A stretch of 64,000 nucleotides of DNA from Palsa-360 sp963813185 (GCA_963813185.1 CAWEYA010000021.1:62001-126000); one strand, 5' to 3'; positions 44,686-54,795 are shown, numbered from the stretch's first letter. Numbers and translations: made by a program. The notes: a model not told the origin generated them from the sequence alone.

Positions 44686-44870
44686 AAAAATCGGATTGGA
44701 GAAGAGCAGTTCGTCGGGGTGTTGAAGTGTGTGCTGAATCAATGCGCCTGTCAGAAATATGCGGCGCCGCACTTCACCGAGCGAGGTAAGCCAACACAAC
44801 AAGGCGTTCGTCGAAAGCTTCAATAGGAAGTTTCGAGACGAGTGCTTGAACCAGAACAACGAATATCTGG
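44686..44870 (+). pseudogene. IS3-family relic: orfA start joined to orfB end
   Basis: The first part reads RIGEEQFVGVLK, matching the start of IS3 OrfA (typically RFTEEQIIGVLKE). It runs straight into LNQCACQKYAAPHFTERGKPTQ, which matches the rve domain late in OrfB. After a one-base shift, NKAFVESFNRKFRDECLNQN follows, carrying the third catalytic Glu of the DDE triad. All sequence between is gone, so this is an internal deletion derivative with an added frameshift. Confidence 0.75.
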
Positions 44871-44890
44871 GGACCTATGTGTTCTTGTTC

Positions 44891-46543
44891 CTATTTTCGG
44901 CTCGTGCCCCGACGAACGATACTCCCCAACAGCCCGTATAGCTCACCGGGGCCGGTCGTCGCGCTCGGGCAGTTTGGGTTACCGGCGGGCCGTCCGGCAG
45001 GACACTCTTGAGCGAAGCCCACGTAAACCGTGCCGTCGGATGCCATCGCAGCGCCATAGTAGTCGAGCGGGAAGCGCGGGGGATTGCAGCCGCCGAAGTG
45101 GCCGGGGCCATCAGTGAAATTCTCGTCCCATCTAATCACACCTATTTCTGACGGTGTGCAACCGTACCACGTCGGCTGTACAGGATCGTTTAGGGTTGTA
45201 CTCCAGAACAACGGCTCTGCATCCAGAGTGTTCCAACTCTCGGTCACATAGGCGCTCCATGTCTCACTCTCGTAACCTGGGCATTTTAATTCAGCACCTT
45301 GCGGGCGGGGAGGAGCAGGAGTAGCCGGTCGAGGCCCCGGTGTGATCTGGAAGCAGGAGGGTGGAAACGGGTGTGGGGCGTTCTTGCTTCCATAATAGGT
45401 GACGGCTACTTGGCCTCTGGCTCCAGCAACCAAAGAAGGTATCGCCGTCTCGTTCACTCCTGGCGCTCCGATCATCAAAGGCGTTCCCCAGTGCAACCCA
45501 TGGTCACGGGAGATCGCAAGATAGAGCCTTCGGTCGGAAGCCCCTACCCAAGCCGCGTAGAGATTCCCCGCGTCGTCCAGGCCGAGAGACGGATAACCGT
45601 AGCCAATTTCATCGGTGTTAGCCACCGCCACCAGTTGCCAGTTCTTGCCCTCGTCGTGACTGATGGCCACGTATGGGCGGTTGCAAGGGCCGTACGGGAC
45701 GAACACTGTCCCATCCTTGTCAACCACGCCCTGCAGACCGAAGGCAGAACAGTCGTGTGCTGGACCTTGGATGGCCTCTAATCCGGGAGGATAAGGGATG
45801 TCAAGTTCTGGGCCCCAGGTCATGCCGCCGTCGAGCGACTTCTGGCACTTTAGAGGCTTATGGCCCATGCAGGCATAAACGACATTTGGATAGCCGTGCA
45901 GCTGGTTCTTCATGCTCGCTGTCGGCGGCCCGCCGAAGACTTGGACATGGTCATAGCCGCCCATTCCACCTGTAACCGTTGGCCCTGCCAATGGCCGGCC
46001 GCCTGGATACCAGGTCTTGCCGTCGTCGTCGCTGATGTCGAACAGTGGGTGTGCGCAGCGACCACCACAAGACATCCAGAACACTCGTCCGGTGTCCTGG
46101 TCCGCCCACATATTCGTGTCATTATAGGGTGAATTTGGCGTATCCCAATTGGCTCCTCGGTCGGTGGTCCGGATGAGTCCGACCGGCGGGCCAGATAAGC
46201 CATCCGACCAAGCCGGCCGGAACAGAATTGTTCCAGCCTTCGTGACTACGACACTCACCTCCCCTGTCAGGAGACCGGTCTTGGTAACACACGCGATCGG
46301 AGCTTCCATACCTCCAGGGGCGTCCACTTTGACACCGCCGACGCCGTGGGCAATCGCAGTCCGTTCAGGCGCGCATCCCGGCCCCATCCCGGCTCCTTGT
46401 TCTTGAGGGATAGGTGCTGCCACTAGCTGCGCGGGCGCCAGTCCTGCCAGCGCCATTGCGAGTATTATGCTTACTGCGGAGATTAACCATCTCCTCGTCG
46501 GCTTCACTCCGTCAGAATGACAAGAAATTGCAGGTTTCGGCAT
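44891..46543 (-). CDS. Secreted Asp-box (BNR) repeat protein, paralogue C
   Basis: The 550-residue protein has a signal peptide (LISAVSIILAMALAGLAPAQ) and Asp-boxes TTDRGANWD, SDDDGKTWY, SLDGGMTWG, SHDEGKNWQ and SRDHGLHWG. The ATG at 46543 follows AAGGAGGAATTT. Between 45444 and 45939 it matches paralogue A at all but three positions, while outside that tract the two diverge clearly. The C-terminus abuts the IS3 relic. It is probably surface-exposed or periplasmic. Ligand and activity unknown. Confidence 0.85.
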   Translation of the reverse strand: MPKPAISCHSDGVKPTRRWLISAVSIILAMALAGLAPAQLVAAPIPQEQGAGMGPGCAPERTAIAHGVGGVKVDAPGGMEAPIACVTKTGLLTGEVSVVVTKAGTILFRPAWSDGLSGPPVGLIRTTDRGANWDTPNSPYNDTNMWADQDTGRVFWMSCGGRCAHPLFDISDDDGKTWYPGGRPLAGPTVTGGMGGYDHVQVFGGPPTASMKNQLHGYPNVVYACMGHKPLKCQKSLDGGMTWGPELDIPYPPGLEAIQGPAHDCSAFGLQGVVDKDGTVFVPYGPCNRPYVAISHDEGKNWQLVAVANTDEIGYGYPSLGLDDAGNLYAAWVGASDRRLYLAISRDHGLHWGTPLMIGAPGVNETAIPSLVAGARGQVAVTYYGSKNAPHPFPPSCFQITPGPRPATPAPPRPQGAELKCPGYESETWSAYVTESWNTLDAEPLFWSTTLNDPVQPTWYGCTPSEIGVIRWDENFTDGPGHFGGCNPPRFPLDYYGAAMASDGTVYVGFAQECPAGRPAGNPNCPSATTGPGELYGLLGSIVRRGTSRK

Positions 46544-46755
46544 AAATTCCTCCTTTTGGCCCACACCCAACGTCGCCCCTGGCCATCATCAGTTCGTTTA
46601 GAGGAGATGTCGGAGAAATGCAAGTGAACCGGAAATTCCGATTTCCACCTCATCTGCCGGGACGCACCATCCCGCCCCGCCAAGAACGCATGAGAATGAA
46701 TGAAGGACAGCCGCCGACGGCCTAACCAACTCCAAATGCCGCCTCGTGACCCCTG

Positions 46756-48075
46756 CTACCTGAGCAGCGCTAGGTCGATGGCGTCCCCCATCGCTTGGTA
46801 CCCGATGTCGCTCGGGTGTAAATGATCCCCGCAATCGTATTTCGCCAGCATGCTGGTGGGGTGACTAGGGTCGCGCAAGGCTTTTTCGAAGTCGATGACT
46901 GCGTCGAAGGCTCCGCTGGTGCGAATCCAATTGTTGACCGCTTCGCGCTTAGCCTCGCCCTCCGGTGTATAGGCACCCACCACAAAAGTTTCGTTCTCAA
47001 ACGGCAGCAGAGTGCCCCCGAAGATCTTGATACCTCGTGAGTGCGCTCGCAGAATCATCTGCTTGTAGCCGGCGATCATATCGTCTGCGGTGACCGCTTC
47101 CGCAGGATTACGATTGCGGATATCGTTGATCCCCAAAATCACGATCACGTGCGTGACGCCAGGCTGCGACAGCACGTCACGGTCGAAGCGATGCAATCCA
47201 CTGTCGTTTGAACCGTTGACACCGTCATGGAGAATCCGGTCGCCACCAGTGCCTTGGTTCAACACGCCCATCTGGCGGTGGGCGGCGACAAGCCGAATTG
47301 CAAGCTCATTCGGCCAGCGATGATTGGTATCCGGAGTGGAGATGTTGGCGTCAGTGATGGAGTCGCCAAACGCAACGACGGCGCCAGTCTGCTCGGGGGC
47401 CATTACTTCCACGCAGGTGAGAAAGTACCACGACTGCTTCGTCGTGCTCACCGGCAAATCGGCGGACGCGGTGAAGTCTCCTGAGGAAGAGACGTAGTTC
47501 GTCGCCCTCGCACTGCCGTGGAACGTAATCGGGAAGGTCGCCGGGACCTCGTCGGGCAGGAAGATGCTTATTGCCAGATCCGCCAGTGCGGTGAAGTCAA
47601 GGTCGACCGGATCGCTCACAGCCAGCGCGCCGGTCCAGATTGTGGTGGACTTGGCTCCACCAAAAGTGAGAGTTCGATCCGAGCCCGGCACGATTGCCGC
47701 ACCCTCCGACCGGAGGGCGATGTGCGCCGCGCCGATAGCCAGCGGCTGGATTCCAAAAGTGTTCGACAGCCGCACGCGAACCTGATGGCCGCCGATGCTG
47801 CTGCGCACGATCAGCCGCAACGTCTGATTATTGAAGGAAGCGGGATTCGTTCCAGCCGGGTTTTGCGCCTGGGGTGGCGTGGTCCAGGTGCCGACCCAAT
47901 GCATCCCGCCGTGCCGGCCTTCAGCAAGAGGGCCTTGATTAATTGCAGGAGCAATAAAGAAAACTGTTGCCGCTGACAGAATAATCATCGTTCGCCGAAG
48001 TAAACTCAGGTAAGGCTTAGATTGGAGGTTCCTACTCGAGGCGCGGATAACCAGAATATCTGCCGTACATTGCAT
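46756..48075 (-). CDS. SGNH/GDSL-family hydrolase, secreted
   Basis: The 439-residue protein has an N-terminal hydrophobic segment (MIILSAATVFFIAPA). A beta-rich domain of about 170 residues follows (QVRVRLSNTFG, AIGAAHIAL), then the SGNH esterase core. Block I is VVAFGDSITD with the nucleophile Ser, block II NQGTGGDRIL, block III LGINDI, block V DHLHPSDIGYQ with the Asp-His pair. This layout is typical of secreted GDSL esterases that act on acylated sugars or lipids. The ATG follows AAGGAGCCACCC. Confidence 0.92.
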   Translation of the reverse strand: MQCTADILVIRASSRNLQSKPYLSLLRRTMIILSAATVFFIAPAINQGPLAEGRHGGMHWVGTWTTPPQAQNPAGTNPASFNNQTLRLIVRSSIGGHQVRVRLSNTFGIQPLAIGAAHIALRSEGAAIVPGSDRTLTFGGAKSTTIWTGALAVSDPVDLDFTALADLAISIFLPDEVPATFPITFHGSARATNYVSSSGDFTASADLPVSTTKQSWYFLTCVEVMAPEQTGAVVAFGDSITDANISTPDTNHRWPNELAIRLVAAHRQMGVLNQGTGGDRILHDGVNGSNDSGLHRFDRDVLSQPGVTHVIVILGINDIRNRNPAEAVTADDMIAGYKQMILRAHSRGIKIFGGTLLPFENETFVVGAYTPEGEAKREAVNNWIRTSGAFDAVIDFEKALRDPSHPTSMLAKYDCGDHLHPSDIGYQAMGDAIDLALLR

Positions 48076-48928
48076 GGGTGGCTCCTTACTGGTTCGTTGC
48101 GCTACGGGCCAAGTGAGATCAAACTCTGCGCCGGACCCCTGGCGAGGTCAAGTGCGGCTGGTACGCCATGGCGTGGTTCCAGCCAGCAGATGAATTCGGA
48201 AAGGGCCGTATAGCAGAAAGTTGCTAACGCGGCGGGTACGTTAGTTCGCCACCTCCGCTTTGTCAAGAGCCAGCTTATGGATTTCCGATTAGCAAATAAA
48301 TTACCTAAAAACACTCGAATGACACCAGCACCGCTTCGCGGATCAGCTTGACATGAAAGGGTACCTGGCCTATGGTCTTGCGAGAGTGTCAAGACTAACG
48401 AAGTTGAACGGAAAATTCCGGTTTACTCATTCCTGCGTTTTCTCTGAAGATGACGCCAAGGGTCGATAGAGATGCTCGCTTTTGCCGATCGGGAGTATAT
48501 ATGTGCCGCAGCCTGGGACTCCAAGGGCATTGAGCGCGCGATCGTTCAGGATATGAACACACAATTGAAAAAAAGTTGATGAGGAGTTGTGGGGGGCCAG
48601 GATTGTCCCGGCCCGCTCCTAGCACTGAAAAATAGGCTTTGTTGGACCGGCAGCATCAGCACCGCCTTGACCAAATGGTCTCAGGATTTGATTGGAGGCA
48701 AGACATCCCAGCGGAGGTCAGTACGAATTTTACGGCAATTGTTATCCCAAGTGTGAAAACGAGAAGGTTGGGCGGTCTTGACTTCCGGGGACCGACTTTC
48801 TATCTCCAAGGAAGGTGCATGATATCCTACGCGAGGAGAGACTGTTGGTTCTAGTCCCAAAGTGTATGCATCCGCTTTAGTGGTTCAGTCGATTTGCCAT
48901 GATTTGATTTTTTCTGGAGTCTGCTGAG
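48076..48928. other. Intergenic region of about 850 bases, nothing recognised
   Basis: Short frames exist on both strands but none has convincing coding features. It contains promoters of the divergent SGNH hydrolase and acetyl-CoA synthetase genes. Confidence 0.45.
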
Positions 48929-50887
48929 ATGTCATTTCCCAGTGAAAGAAGCATTGATGCACTGCTCGACGAACGTCGAACATTCCCTCCATCGGAAGAA
49001 TTCCGCCGCCACGCCAACTGGAAAGATCCCGCGATTTACGATCGCGCAGCGAAGGACCCGGAAGGTTTCTGGGCGCGCGAGGCGGAGCATCTGGACTGGT
49101 TCGCGCCGTGGCAACGCGTGCTGGAGTGGAACATGCCGTGGGCCAAGTGGTTCGTAGGCGCAATGCTGAATGTCACCCACAATTGCGTGGACCGGCACGC
49201 GCATTCCGCCAGGCGCAACAAGGCGGCCATTATTTGGGAAGGCGAGCCGGGCGATTCCCGCGTCCTGACGTTCGGGATGCTCGAGCGAGAGGTGAATCGG
49301 TTCGCGAACGCTCTGAAATCGATCGGCGTGGTGAAAGGCGACCGCGTGGCGATCTACATGGGCATGGTTCCCGAACTGGCCATCGCCATGCTCGCCTGCG
49401 CGAAGATTGGCGCGGCGCATTCGGTCGTGTTCGGCGGGTTTTCAGCGGAGGCGCTGGGCGAGCGCATCAACGACGCGAAAGCAAGAGTCCTAATTACAGC
49501 GGACGGCGCGTGGCGGCGCGGCACGGTAGTGCCGCTCAAGGCCAGCGTGGACGATGCCCTGACGGGAACGCCCACGATCGAAAAAGTGGTCGTCCTGGAA
49601 CGCATCGGCAAAGCTGGACAGATTTCGATGAAGCCCGGGCGTGACCTCTGGTGGCACGAAATTGTTGCGTACACTTCCGACGAATGCGCCCCCGAGCACA
49701 TGGACGCCGAGGACATGCTGTTCATCCTCTACACCAGCGGCACCACCGGAAAACCGAAGGGCATCGTGCACACGACGGCAGGCTATCTCCTCGGCGCCAG
49801 CACGACGCATCGCTATGTCTTTGACATTAAGGAAGACGATATCTTCTGGTGTACCGCCGACATCGGCTGGGTCACCGGCCATTCCTACATCGTGTACGGG
49901 CCGCTCGCCAACGGCACGACGACCGTCATGTACGAAGGCACGCCCGACTTTCCCGACCGTGGGCGTTTCTGGTCAATCATAGACAAGTACGGCGCGACGA
50001 TTCTCTATACGGCGCCCACGGCCATTCGAACCTTCATGCGCTGGGGCAAGGATTGGCCAGCCAAATACAAGCTTTCGTCGTTGCGGCTGATCGGAACGGT
50101 GGGCGAGCCGATCAATCCCGAGGCTTGGATGTGGTATTACGAAACGATTGGCCGCGGGCGCTGTCCCATTGTCGACACCTGGTGGCAAACCGAAACCGGC
50201 AGCATCCTGATCTCTCCGCTGCCTGGCATCACGGCCACGAAACCCGGCTCGGCCACGCGCCCGCTTCCCGGAATCAGTGCCGAAGTCGTGGACGCCGATG
50301 GCAAGCCGGTCGGCCCCGGTGGTGGCGGGTATTTGGTATTGAGCAAGCCTTGGCCTTCGATGCTGCGTACAGTGTACGGCGATCCTCAACGCTACGTGCA
50401 GAACTACTGGTCGCGCTATCCCGGCAAATATTTCACGGGCGACGGCTGCAAGATCGACGAAGACGACTATTTCTGGCTGCTTGGCCGAGTGGATGACGTT
50501 ATGAACGTCGCCGGGCACCGCATTTCGACGTACGAAGTAGAAAGCGCACTGGTGGATCACTCTTCCGTGGCCGAGGCAGCGGTCATCGGCAAGACGCACG
50601 AGATCAAAGGCCAGGGGATTTCCGCATTCGTCACTCTGAAGGAAGGCATCCAGTCCAGCGACGCCTTAAAACAAGAATTGATGAGCCACGTGGCTACGAA
50701 AATCGGCTCGATTGCCAAGCCCGACGATATTTTCTTCACGTCCGAGCTGCCCAAGACACGCAGCGCGAAAATCATGCGCCGCCTGCTGCGCGATATCGCC
50801 GAAGGCCGCATCCTGGGAGACACCACAACGCTTGCCGACCCCACAGTGGTCGCGAGGCTCAAGGATCAGTATGCCGATGAAGCCTAG
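48929..50887 (+). CDS. acs: Acetyl-CoA synthetase
   Basis: AMP-forming acetyl-CoA synthetase makes acetyl-CoA from acetate, ATP and CoA. The 652-residue protein has the full family set: ACS N-terminal domain (WFVGAMLNVTHNCVDRH), ATP-binding P-loop YTSGTTGKPKGI, WCTADIGWVTGHSY, acetate-pocket region VDTWWQTETG, hinge and CoA part YFTGDGCKIDEDDYFWLLGRVDD. Near the C-terminus LPKTRSAKIMRR contains the regulatory Lys that is reversibly acetylated in relatives. Together with satP and aceA it indicates acetate assimilation. Confidence 0.98.
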   Translation: MSFPSERSIDALLDERRTFPPSEEFRRHANWKDPAIYDRAAKDPEGFWAREAEHLDWFAPWQRVLEWNMPWAKWFVGAMLNVTHNCVDRHAHSARRNKAAIIWEGEPGDSRVLTFGMLEREVNRFANALKSIGVVKGDRVAIYMGMVPELAIAMLACAKIGAAHSVVFGGFSAEALGERINDAKARVLITADGAWRRGTVVPLKASVDDALTGTPTIEKVVVLERIGKAGQISMKPGRDLWWHEIVAYTSDECAPEHMDAEDMLFILYTSGTTGKPKGIVHTTAGYLLGASTTHRYVFDIKEDDIFWCTADIGWVTGHSYIVYGPLANGTTTVMYEGTPDFPDRGRFWSIIDKYGATILYTAPTAIRTFMRWGKDWPAKYKLSSLRLIGTVGEPINPEAWMWYYETIGRGRCPIVDTWWQTETGSILISPLPGITATKPGSATRPLPGISAEVVDADGKPVGPGGGGYLVLSKPWPSMLRTVYGDPQRYVQNYWSRYPGKYFTGDGCKIDEDDYFWLLGRVDDVMNVAGHRISTYEVESALVDHSSVAEAAVIGKTHEIKGQGISAFVTLKEGIQSSDALKQELMSHVATKIGSIAKPDDIFFTSELPKTRSAKIMRRLLRDIAEGRILGDTTTLADPTVVARLKDQYADEA

Positions 50888-50952
50888 CGCTGTTTTGACT
50901 ATGTTAATGCGCGCCCTTCTCTCTGATCACACTTATGGACTAATGACTGAGA

Positions 50953-50995
50953 GAACTGAGCGTTCCACCTCGCGCATCAACTCGACGCTCAGTTC
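50953..50995. promoter_or_regulatory. Perfect 11-bp inverted repeat between acs and the next gene
   Basis: GAACTGAGCGT and ACGCTCAGTTC pair perfectly across a 21-base loop, 66 bases after the acs stop and 159 bases before the next start. There is no T-run; it could be an operator or an RNA hairpin. Confidence 0.55.
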
Positions 50996-51154
50996 GGGAG
51001 GACCGTCACCATTCGATTTAGCTTGCGCAGGATGTTTTGAAGAACTGAGAATGAATCGGAAGATTTGGATCGGCTTGAATATACAAAATAATTGGTAAGG
51101 GCACGAAGAAGCAGACAGTCCGGTCAAGTGAAACGAACGATAAGGAGAATCTCG

Positions 51155-52735
51155 ATGACCAAACAAACGCGGAACATTTGGGTTGTGCTATCGGGGGTGG
51201 CGAGTTTCGGCTTGGCATTGTGGTTTGCTGGAGTGCCGAGCGGAACGGCCGCTGCCACCTCTGAAGGAAGTGTTACGGGAGTGGTTACCGACGACGCAGG
51301 CAAACCCTTGCGGGGTGCTCCGGTGACGGCCAGGATGGAGAACATGAGCATTTCCCGGTACTCCGATGCGTCGGGAAAATACAAGCTTACAGGTCTGAAA
51401 CCTGGCAACTATAAGATTTCGGCGACAGCATATGGATACGAGTCGAAATCGGTAGACAAGGAAATCGGAGGGGGAGCGACAGATGTAGCGTTCAGCTTGA
51501 AGCCGAGTTGGAACGCCTCGCGCATCTCGACGGCCGAGTATGTGTCGGCATTTGGCAACGACAAGGATATTCGTAAAATTGAATCCACCTGCACCGGGTG
51601 CCACAATTTCTCATGGATCATGAGGCGGAGCGGGCAAACCGCCGCTGAATGGGAAAATTTTATCCCCCAGATGTCTCCCAGAAATCTCTTTGTCACGCCT
51701 AAGCTATCGCCAGAGGAGTTGAAAGATGTCAGTGTCAGCCTGGAAAAGTATTTCGGTCCCGATTCTCCGGTTCCAGCTAAGGAGCAGGTGCATCACGTGG
51801 AGATTAGTGACGAAGCCCTGAACTTGACCTTCAGAATGTACGCACCTCCCACGCACAACATTGATCACAGCCTGAACGTGGGGCCGAAGGGACAGATTTG
51901 GTTTACCGAATTTGACAGCTTCTCCAACAAAATTGCATCGTTTGAACCACTCACGCAAGAGTTTCAAGAATACGAAATGCCAACGCCAAAATCAGGGCCG
52001 CACAATCCATGGGTGGCCAGGAATGGCCTAGTGTGGGTAACGGAGAACGCCTCTCAAAAGCTTGCTGTATTGGATCCTGGGACCGGCAAGATCACCGAGT
52101 ACACGCCACCCGAGGGTGCCGGCACACATACGCTTAGGGAAGATTCGCAGGGCAATATCTGGACGTCAGGCAGCAAGATCACCAAGTTCGATGTGCAAAC
52201 CAAGAAATTCACCGTATACGATACACCGAGCGTATACGACGTAGCTGTGGATGCTCGCGACAACGCCTGGGGCGGTTCCGGCGAGAAAGGAAGCATGGTC
52301 AGGGTTGACTCAAAGACGGGCAACATCAAGTTGTATCCAGTTGAGGGGGCAACCTTCATTCGAGGAGTGGAGATCGATGCGCAGGACAATGTCTGGTTTG
52401 GCGACGTCATGGGTCACAGACTCGGCAAGCTCAATCAGAAGACTGCGCAAATGAAATTCTACCAGGCACCGACACCGAATTACAGCATCTACGGGATTGT
52501 GATTGACAAGAAGACCGGAAACATCTGGACGGCGGATTATCTGGGCTCCAACGTGACGCGACTCGATCCTGCTACGGGAAAGTTCATTGAGTATCCGTTC
52601 CCATCGCGGATTCAGATGATCCGGTTTTTCGGCCAGGACCCTCAGGGCCGGATCTGGTTCACGGACTTTGCCAGTGGCCGGATTGGAGTTCTCGAAACCG
52701 GAGAATCGAAAACGTCAATGTCTGCTCAACGATGA
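51155..52735 (+). CDS. Exported carboxypeptidase-regulatory / cytochrome c / Vgb-type propeller fusion 1
   Basis: The 526-residue protein has a signal peptide (FGLALWFAGVPSGTAA) and a regulatory-like beta-sandwich (SVTGVVTDDAGKPLRGAPV). A heme c motif CTGCH lies near residue 148, followed by a helical segment with RRSGQTAAEWENFI. From residue 215 comes a beta-propeller of the virginiamycin B lyase (Vgb) type, with repeated blades such as GQIWFTEFDSFSNKIA, NIWTADYLGSNVTRLDPATG and GRIWFTDFASGRIG. The ATG follows ATAAGGAGAATCTCG. A second protein with the same architecture lies at 55636-57423. The heme suggests a redox role in the periplasm; the substrate is unknown, and lyase activity is not implied. 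Confidence 0.88.
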   Translation: MTKQTRNIWVVLSGVASFGLALWFAGVPSGTAAATSEGSVTGVVTDDAGKPLRGAPVTARMENMSISRYSDASGKYKLTGLKPGNYKISATAYGYESKSVDKEIGGGATDVAFSLKPSWNASRISTAEYVSAFGNDKDIRKIESTCTGCHNFSWIMRRSGQTAAEWENFIPQMSPRNLFVTPKLSPEELKDVSVSLEKYFGPDSPVPAKEQVHHVEISDEALNLTFRMYAPPTHNIDHSLNVGPKGQIWFTEFDSFSNKIASFEPLTQEFQEYEMPTPKSGPHNPWVARNGLVWVTENASQKLAVLDPGTGKITEYTPPEGAGTHTLREDSQGNIWTSGSKITKFDVQTKKFTVYDTPSVYDVAVDARDNAWGGSGEKGSMVRVDSKTGNIKLYPVEGATFIRGVEIDAQDNVWFGDVMGHRLGKLNQKTAQMKFYQAPTPNYSIYGIVIDKKTGNIWTADYLGSNVTRLDPATGKFIEYPFPSRIQMIRFFGQDPQGRIWFTDFASGRIGVLETGESKTSMSAQR

Positions 52736-53378
52736 TTATTGATTTGTGCATGTCCAAGTCACAGCTTTAGGGGTTGGTGACATAGGCATGCGACATACTT
52801 AGATTGCCGGAGGATAGTCTCCCTGGAGACTCGCGCGGCGTCGCTTGGACCCATTCCACCTGGTCGGCGGGGTGAGCACGTCTCAAGAGCCTGGCTGAAA
52901 GCTAGATTGGCCCTGATTTTCGCGTCGCTGCCCCGTTTTCAGTCGTGTTCAGCTCAGAAGGATCGCTCCTGTATGAACCTCACATCGCTAATTTCGGGAA
53001 CCCGAAGGGAATGGTTGTTGGTCTTCTCGGCCGAGACCACATCGGTGACATGCGTGGCCGGTGCGAGCGTCCACATTTTGGAGAATCGGACTTTTCGGGA
53101 TATGGGAGCGAGCGAGAATTTGTTGATGTGAAAGCACCTGACAAAGGTTATACTCCCGCTCGGATCGAAGTTGGTGGAATGGGCGAGATGTGTCAGGCAC
53201 ACGATGCCTGGCCTCGGGCGCGACGTGACAATCGAGGTCCTGCTGTACATTTACTCATGAGCGCAAGAGGCGAAAGCGCCGGATTCTAAGCAAGGGGACG
53301 AGTGTTCGGGGAGTAATTCGCTGGTGAATCTCATGTCGTTATCTTTTCCGTCTTTGCTTAACCATACAGGAGGGCAAC
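52736..53378. other. Intergenic region, no supported gene
   Basis: About 640 bases contain frames of up to about 115 codons without ribosome sites or recognisable motifs. Confidence 0.45.
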
Positions 53379-54167
53379 ATGTCTATAAGCGTTTTTCTCG
53401 GAACCGTCCGGACTCTGCTCACAGCAAGCGCTTTGATGTGTTTTGCGGGCTATGCATTCGCGGAGACTTTGGTCGAATCTAGTTCCGAGACTCGTTTCCA
53501 ACTGGATCTCCATGTTCCCGATGCTGCACTCGCGACTTTTCTCCCGGCGGGATGGACTCCCAATGTAGCGACACAAGGCCCGGCAAAGGATGCCAACTTG
53601 CGTGCGGTGTTCATCGACCGAGTCACGATCAACGGTACCGATGGGAAGCCGGTCGGCAAAGGGACAAATCGCCTGGTCTATCTTGTTGCTCCCGTGAAGG
53701 ATTCCACCGGCGCTGCTGTTCAACTTGTCATCGGTGGATTGACGGAAGATTCCGCGGACGCGCCCGGACCTTTCGGCAACTACGTGCTGGCGACCACTCA
53801 TACGATGCAGCGCTCCACTTCTTCGAGCGGCTCGGGCCCGATTCTGGATTCGCAGGATTGGGTATTTGCTGCGGCGAGCGGCGAACGCCTGGAACTGCAT
53901 ATCAAGTACGAGCGTGGTGTCGGCAACAGGGGCAATCCCGCCGATGTCAAGTTCTATTCCGCGAAAACCCCTAGCTTCTATCAGATCTCCAGACAGGAGC
54001 AGGTCCTAGATATCCTGCGAAACGTCACCACCACACCTCCCGATCGTGTGAAGGATTTCTCGTTCATGGCGTCGGGCGGCAGTTATTCCAAGTTGTTCGA
54101 TGGCACACAGAAAGTGTTGAGCTGGGACAACATTCTTTGGATCAATCGCTCGGTCCTTCTACCTTAA
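53379..54167 (+). CDS. Secreted protein, weakly acetoacetate-decarboxylase-like
   Basis: The 262-residue protein has a signal peptide (LLTASALMCFAGYAFAE) after an AGGAGGGCAAC site. The mature part begins RFQLDLHVPDAALATFLPAGW, then LRAVFIDRVTINGTDGKPVG and RLVYLVAPVKD. This resembles the opening of acetoacetate-decarboxylase-like proteins, but I see no sure catalytic Lys and treat the link as tentative. It ends VLSWDNILWINRSVLLP. It sits between a Vgb-type propeller fusion and a receptor relic, in a cluster of exported proteins. Confidence 0.75.
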   Translation: MSISVFLGTVRTLLTASALMCFAGYAFAETLVESSSETRFQLDLHVPDAALATFLPAGWTPNVATQGPAKDANLRAVFIDRVTINGTDGKPVGKGTNRLVYLVAPVKDSTGAAVQLVIGGLTEDSADAPGPFGNYVLATTHTMQRSTSSSGSGPILDSQDWVFAAASGERLELHIKYERGVGNRGNPADVKFYSAKTPSFYQISRQEQVLDILRNVTTTPPDRVKDFSFMASGGSYSKLFDGTQKVLSWDNILWINRSVLLP

Positions 54168-54423
54168 GGTCTGGCAGTCTTCGGTGTGGGTCCGTATCGG
54201 GCTTCAGAGTCTGGGTGAAGACTCAGTTTTTGCGAGCTATGACCACAATATATTGTGGAAGAGGGGACGCCTCTTCCAATTAGTGGCCACAAAAGCTAGT
54301 TCTCACACAGACTCTTCACACCTAACATTTGGGAGATCGAGGGCCAGCAAGAATAAGTACCCTTAACGGTGACTTGGTTTGAAGAGCTACGGCCTCGCGT
54401 GCCTGCGGGAACGACGTAAATCC

Positions 54424-54630
54424 GGGACGGTCGGCAGGAGCATATCCGTTTTGAACAATACTAAGATCAGCGAACGTGCCAACCCCCAATTCCGGGCCGA
54501 ATTTTTTAATGTCTCGAACCACGCTGAAATCATGAATCCGTCCGGAGCCGTTTCCGCTTCAACCTTCGGAGTGGTTACTACGGTTCGCGACCCGCGCATT
54601 GGACAACTAGCGTTGAAACTGCTGTTTTGA
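54424..54630 (+). pseudogene. Relic of a TonB-dependent receptor C-terminus
   Basis: The frame carries ISERANPQFRAEFFNVSNHAE and VRDPRIGQLALKLLF, matching the end of the receptor at 34455-38057 (QFRAEFFNVFNHAQF, ARDPRIGQLALKFLF). Similarity continues past the stop: both are followed by GAAACGCTCCG and then a GGGG...GTGGCGC stretch. Only about 70 codons remain and no start or barrel is present, so it is a truncated duplicate. Confidence 0.85.
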
Positions 54631-54795
54631 AACGCTCCGCAGGGGGGCGTGGCGCTATGAATTGAGGCGTCCAATTGCCCCCGGTTTTGCAAGCTGCATC
54701 GGAGCGAGACCGGGCGTGCGCTAGCTTCTTTTTGCATGTTAACTGAGGCGACCCTGTGACGCGCCATGATGGCAAGTAGATGGAGAGACCAGTGT

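Noticed and set aside
52945..53289. Frame of 114 codons between the propeller fusion and the secreted protein
   Set aside because: No ribosome site and no domain; the overlapping minus frame is of equal length, which suggests chance.
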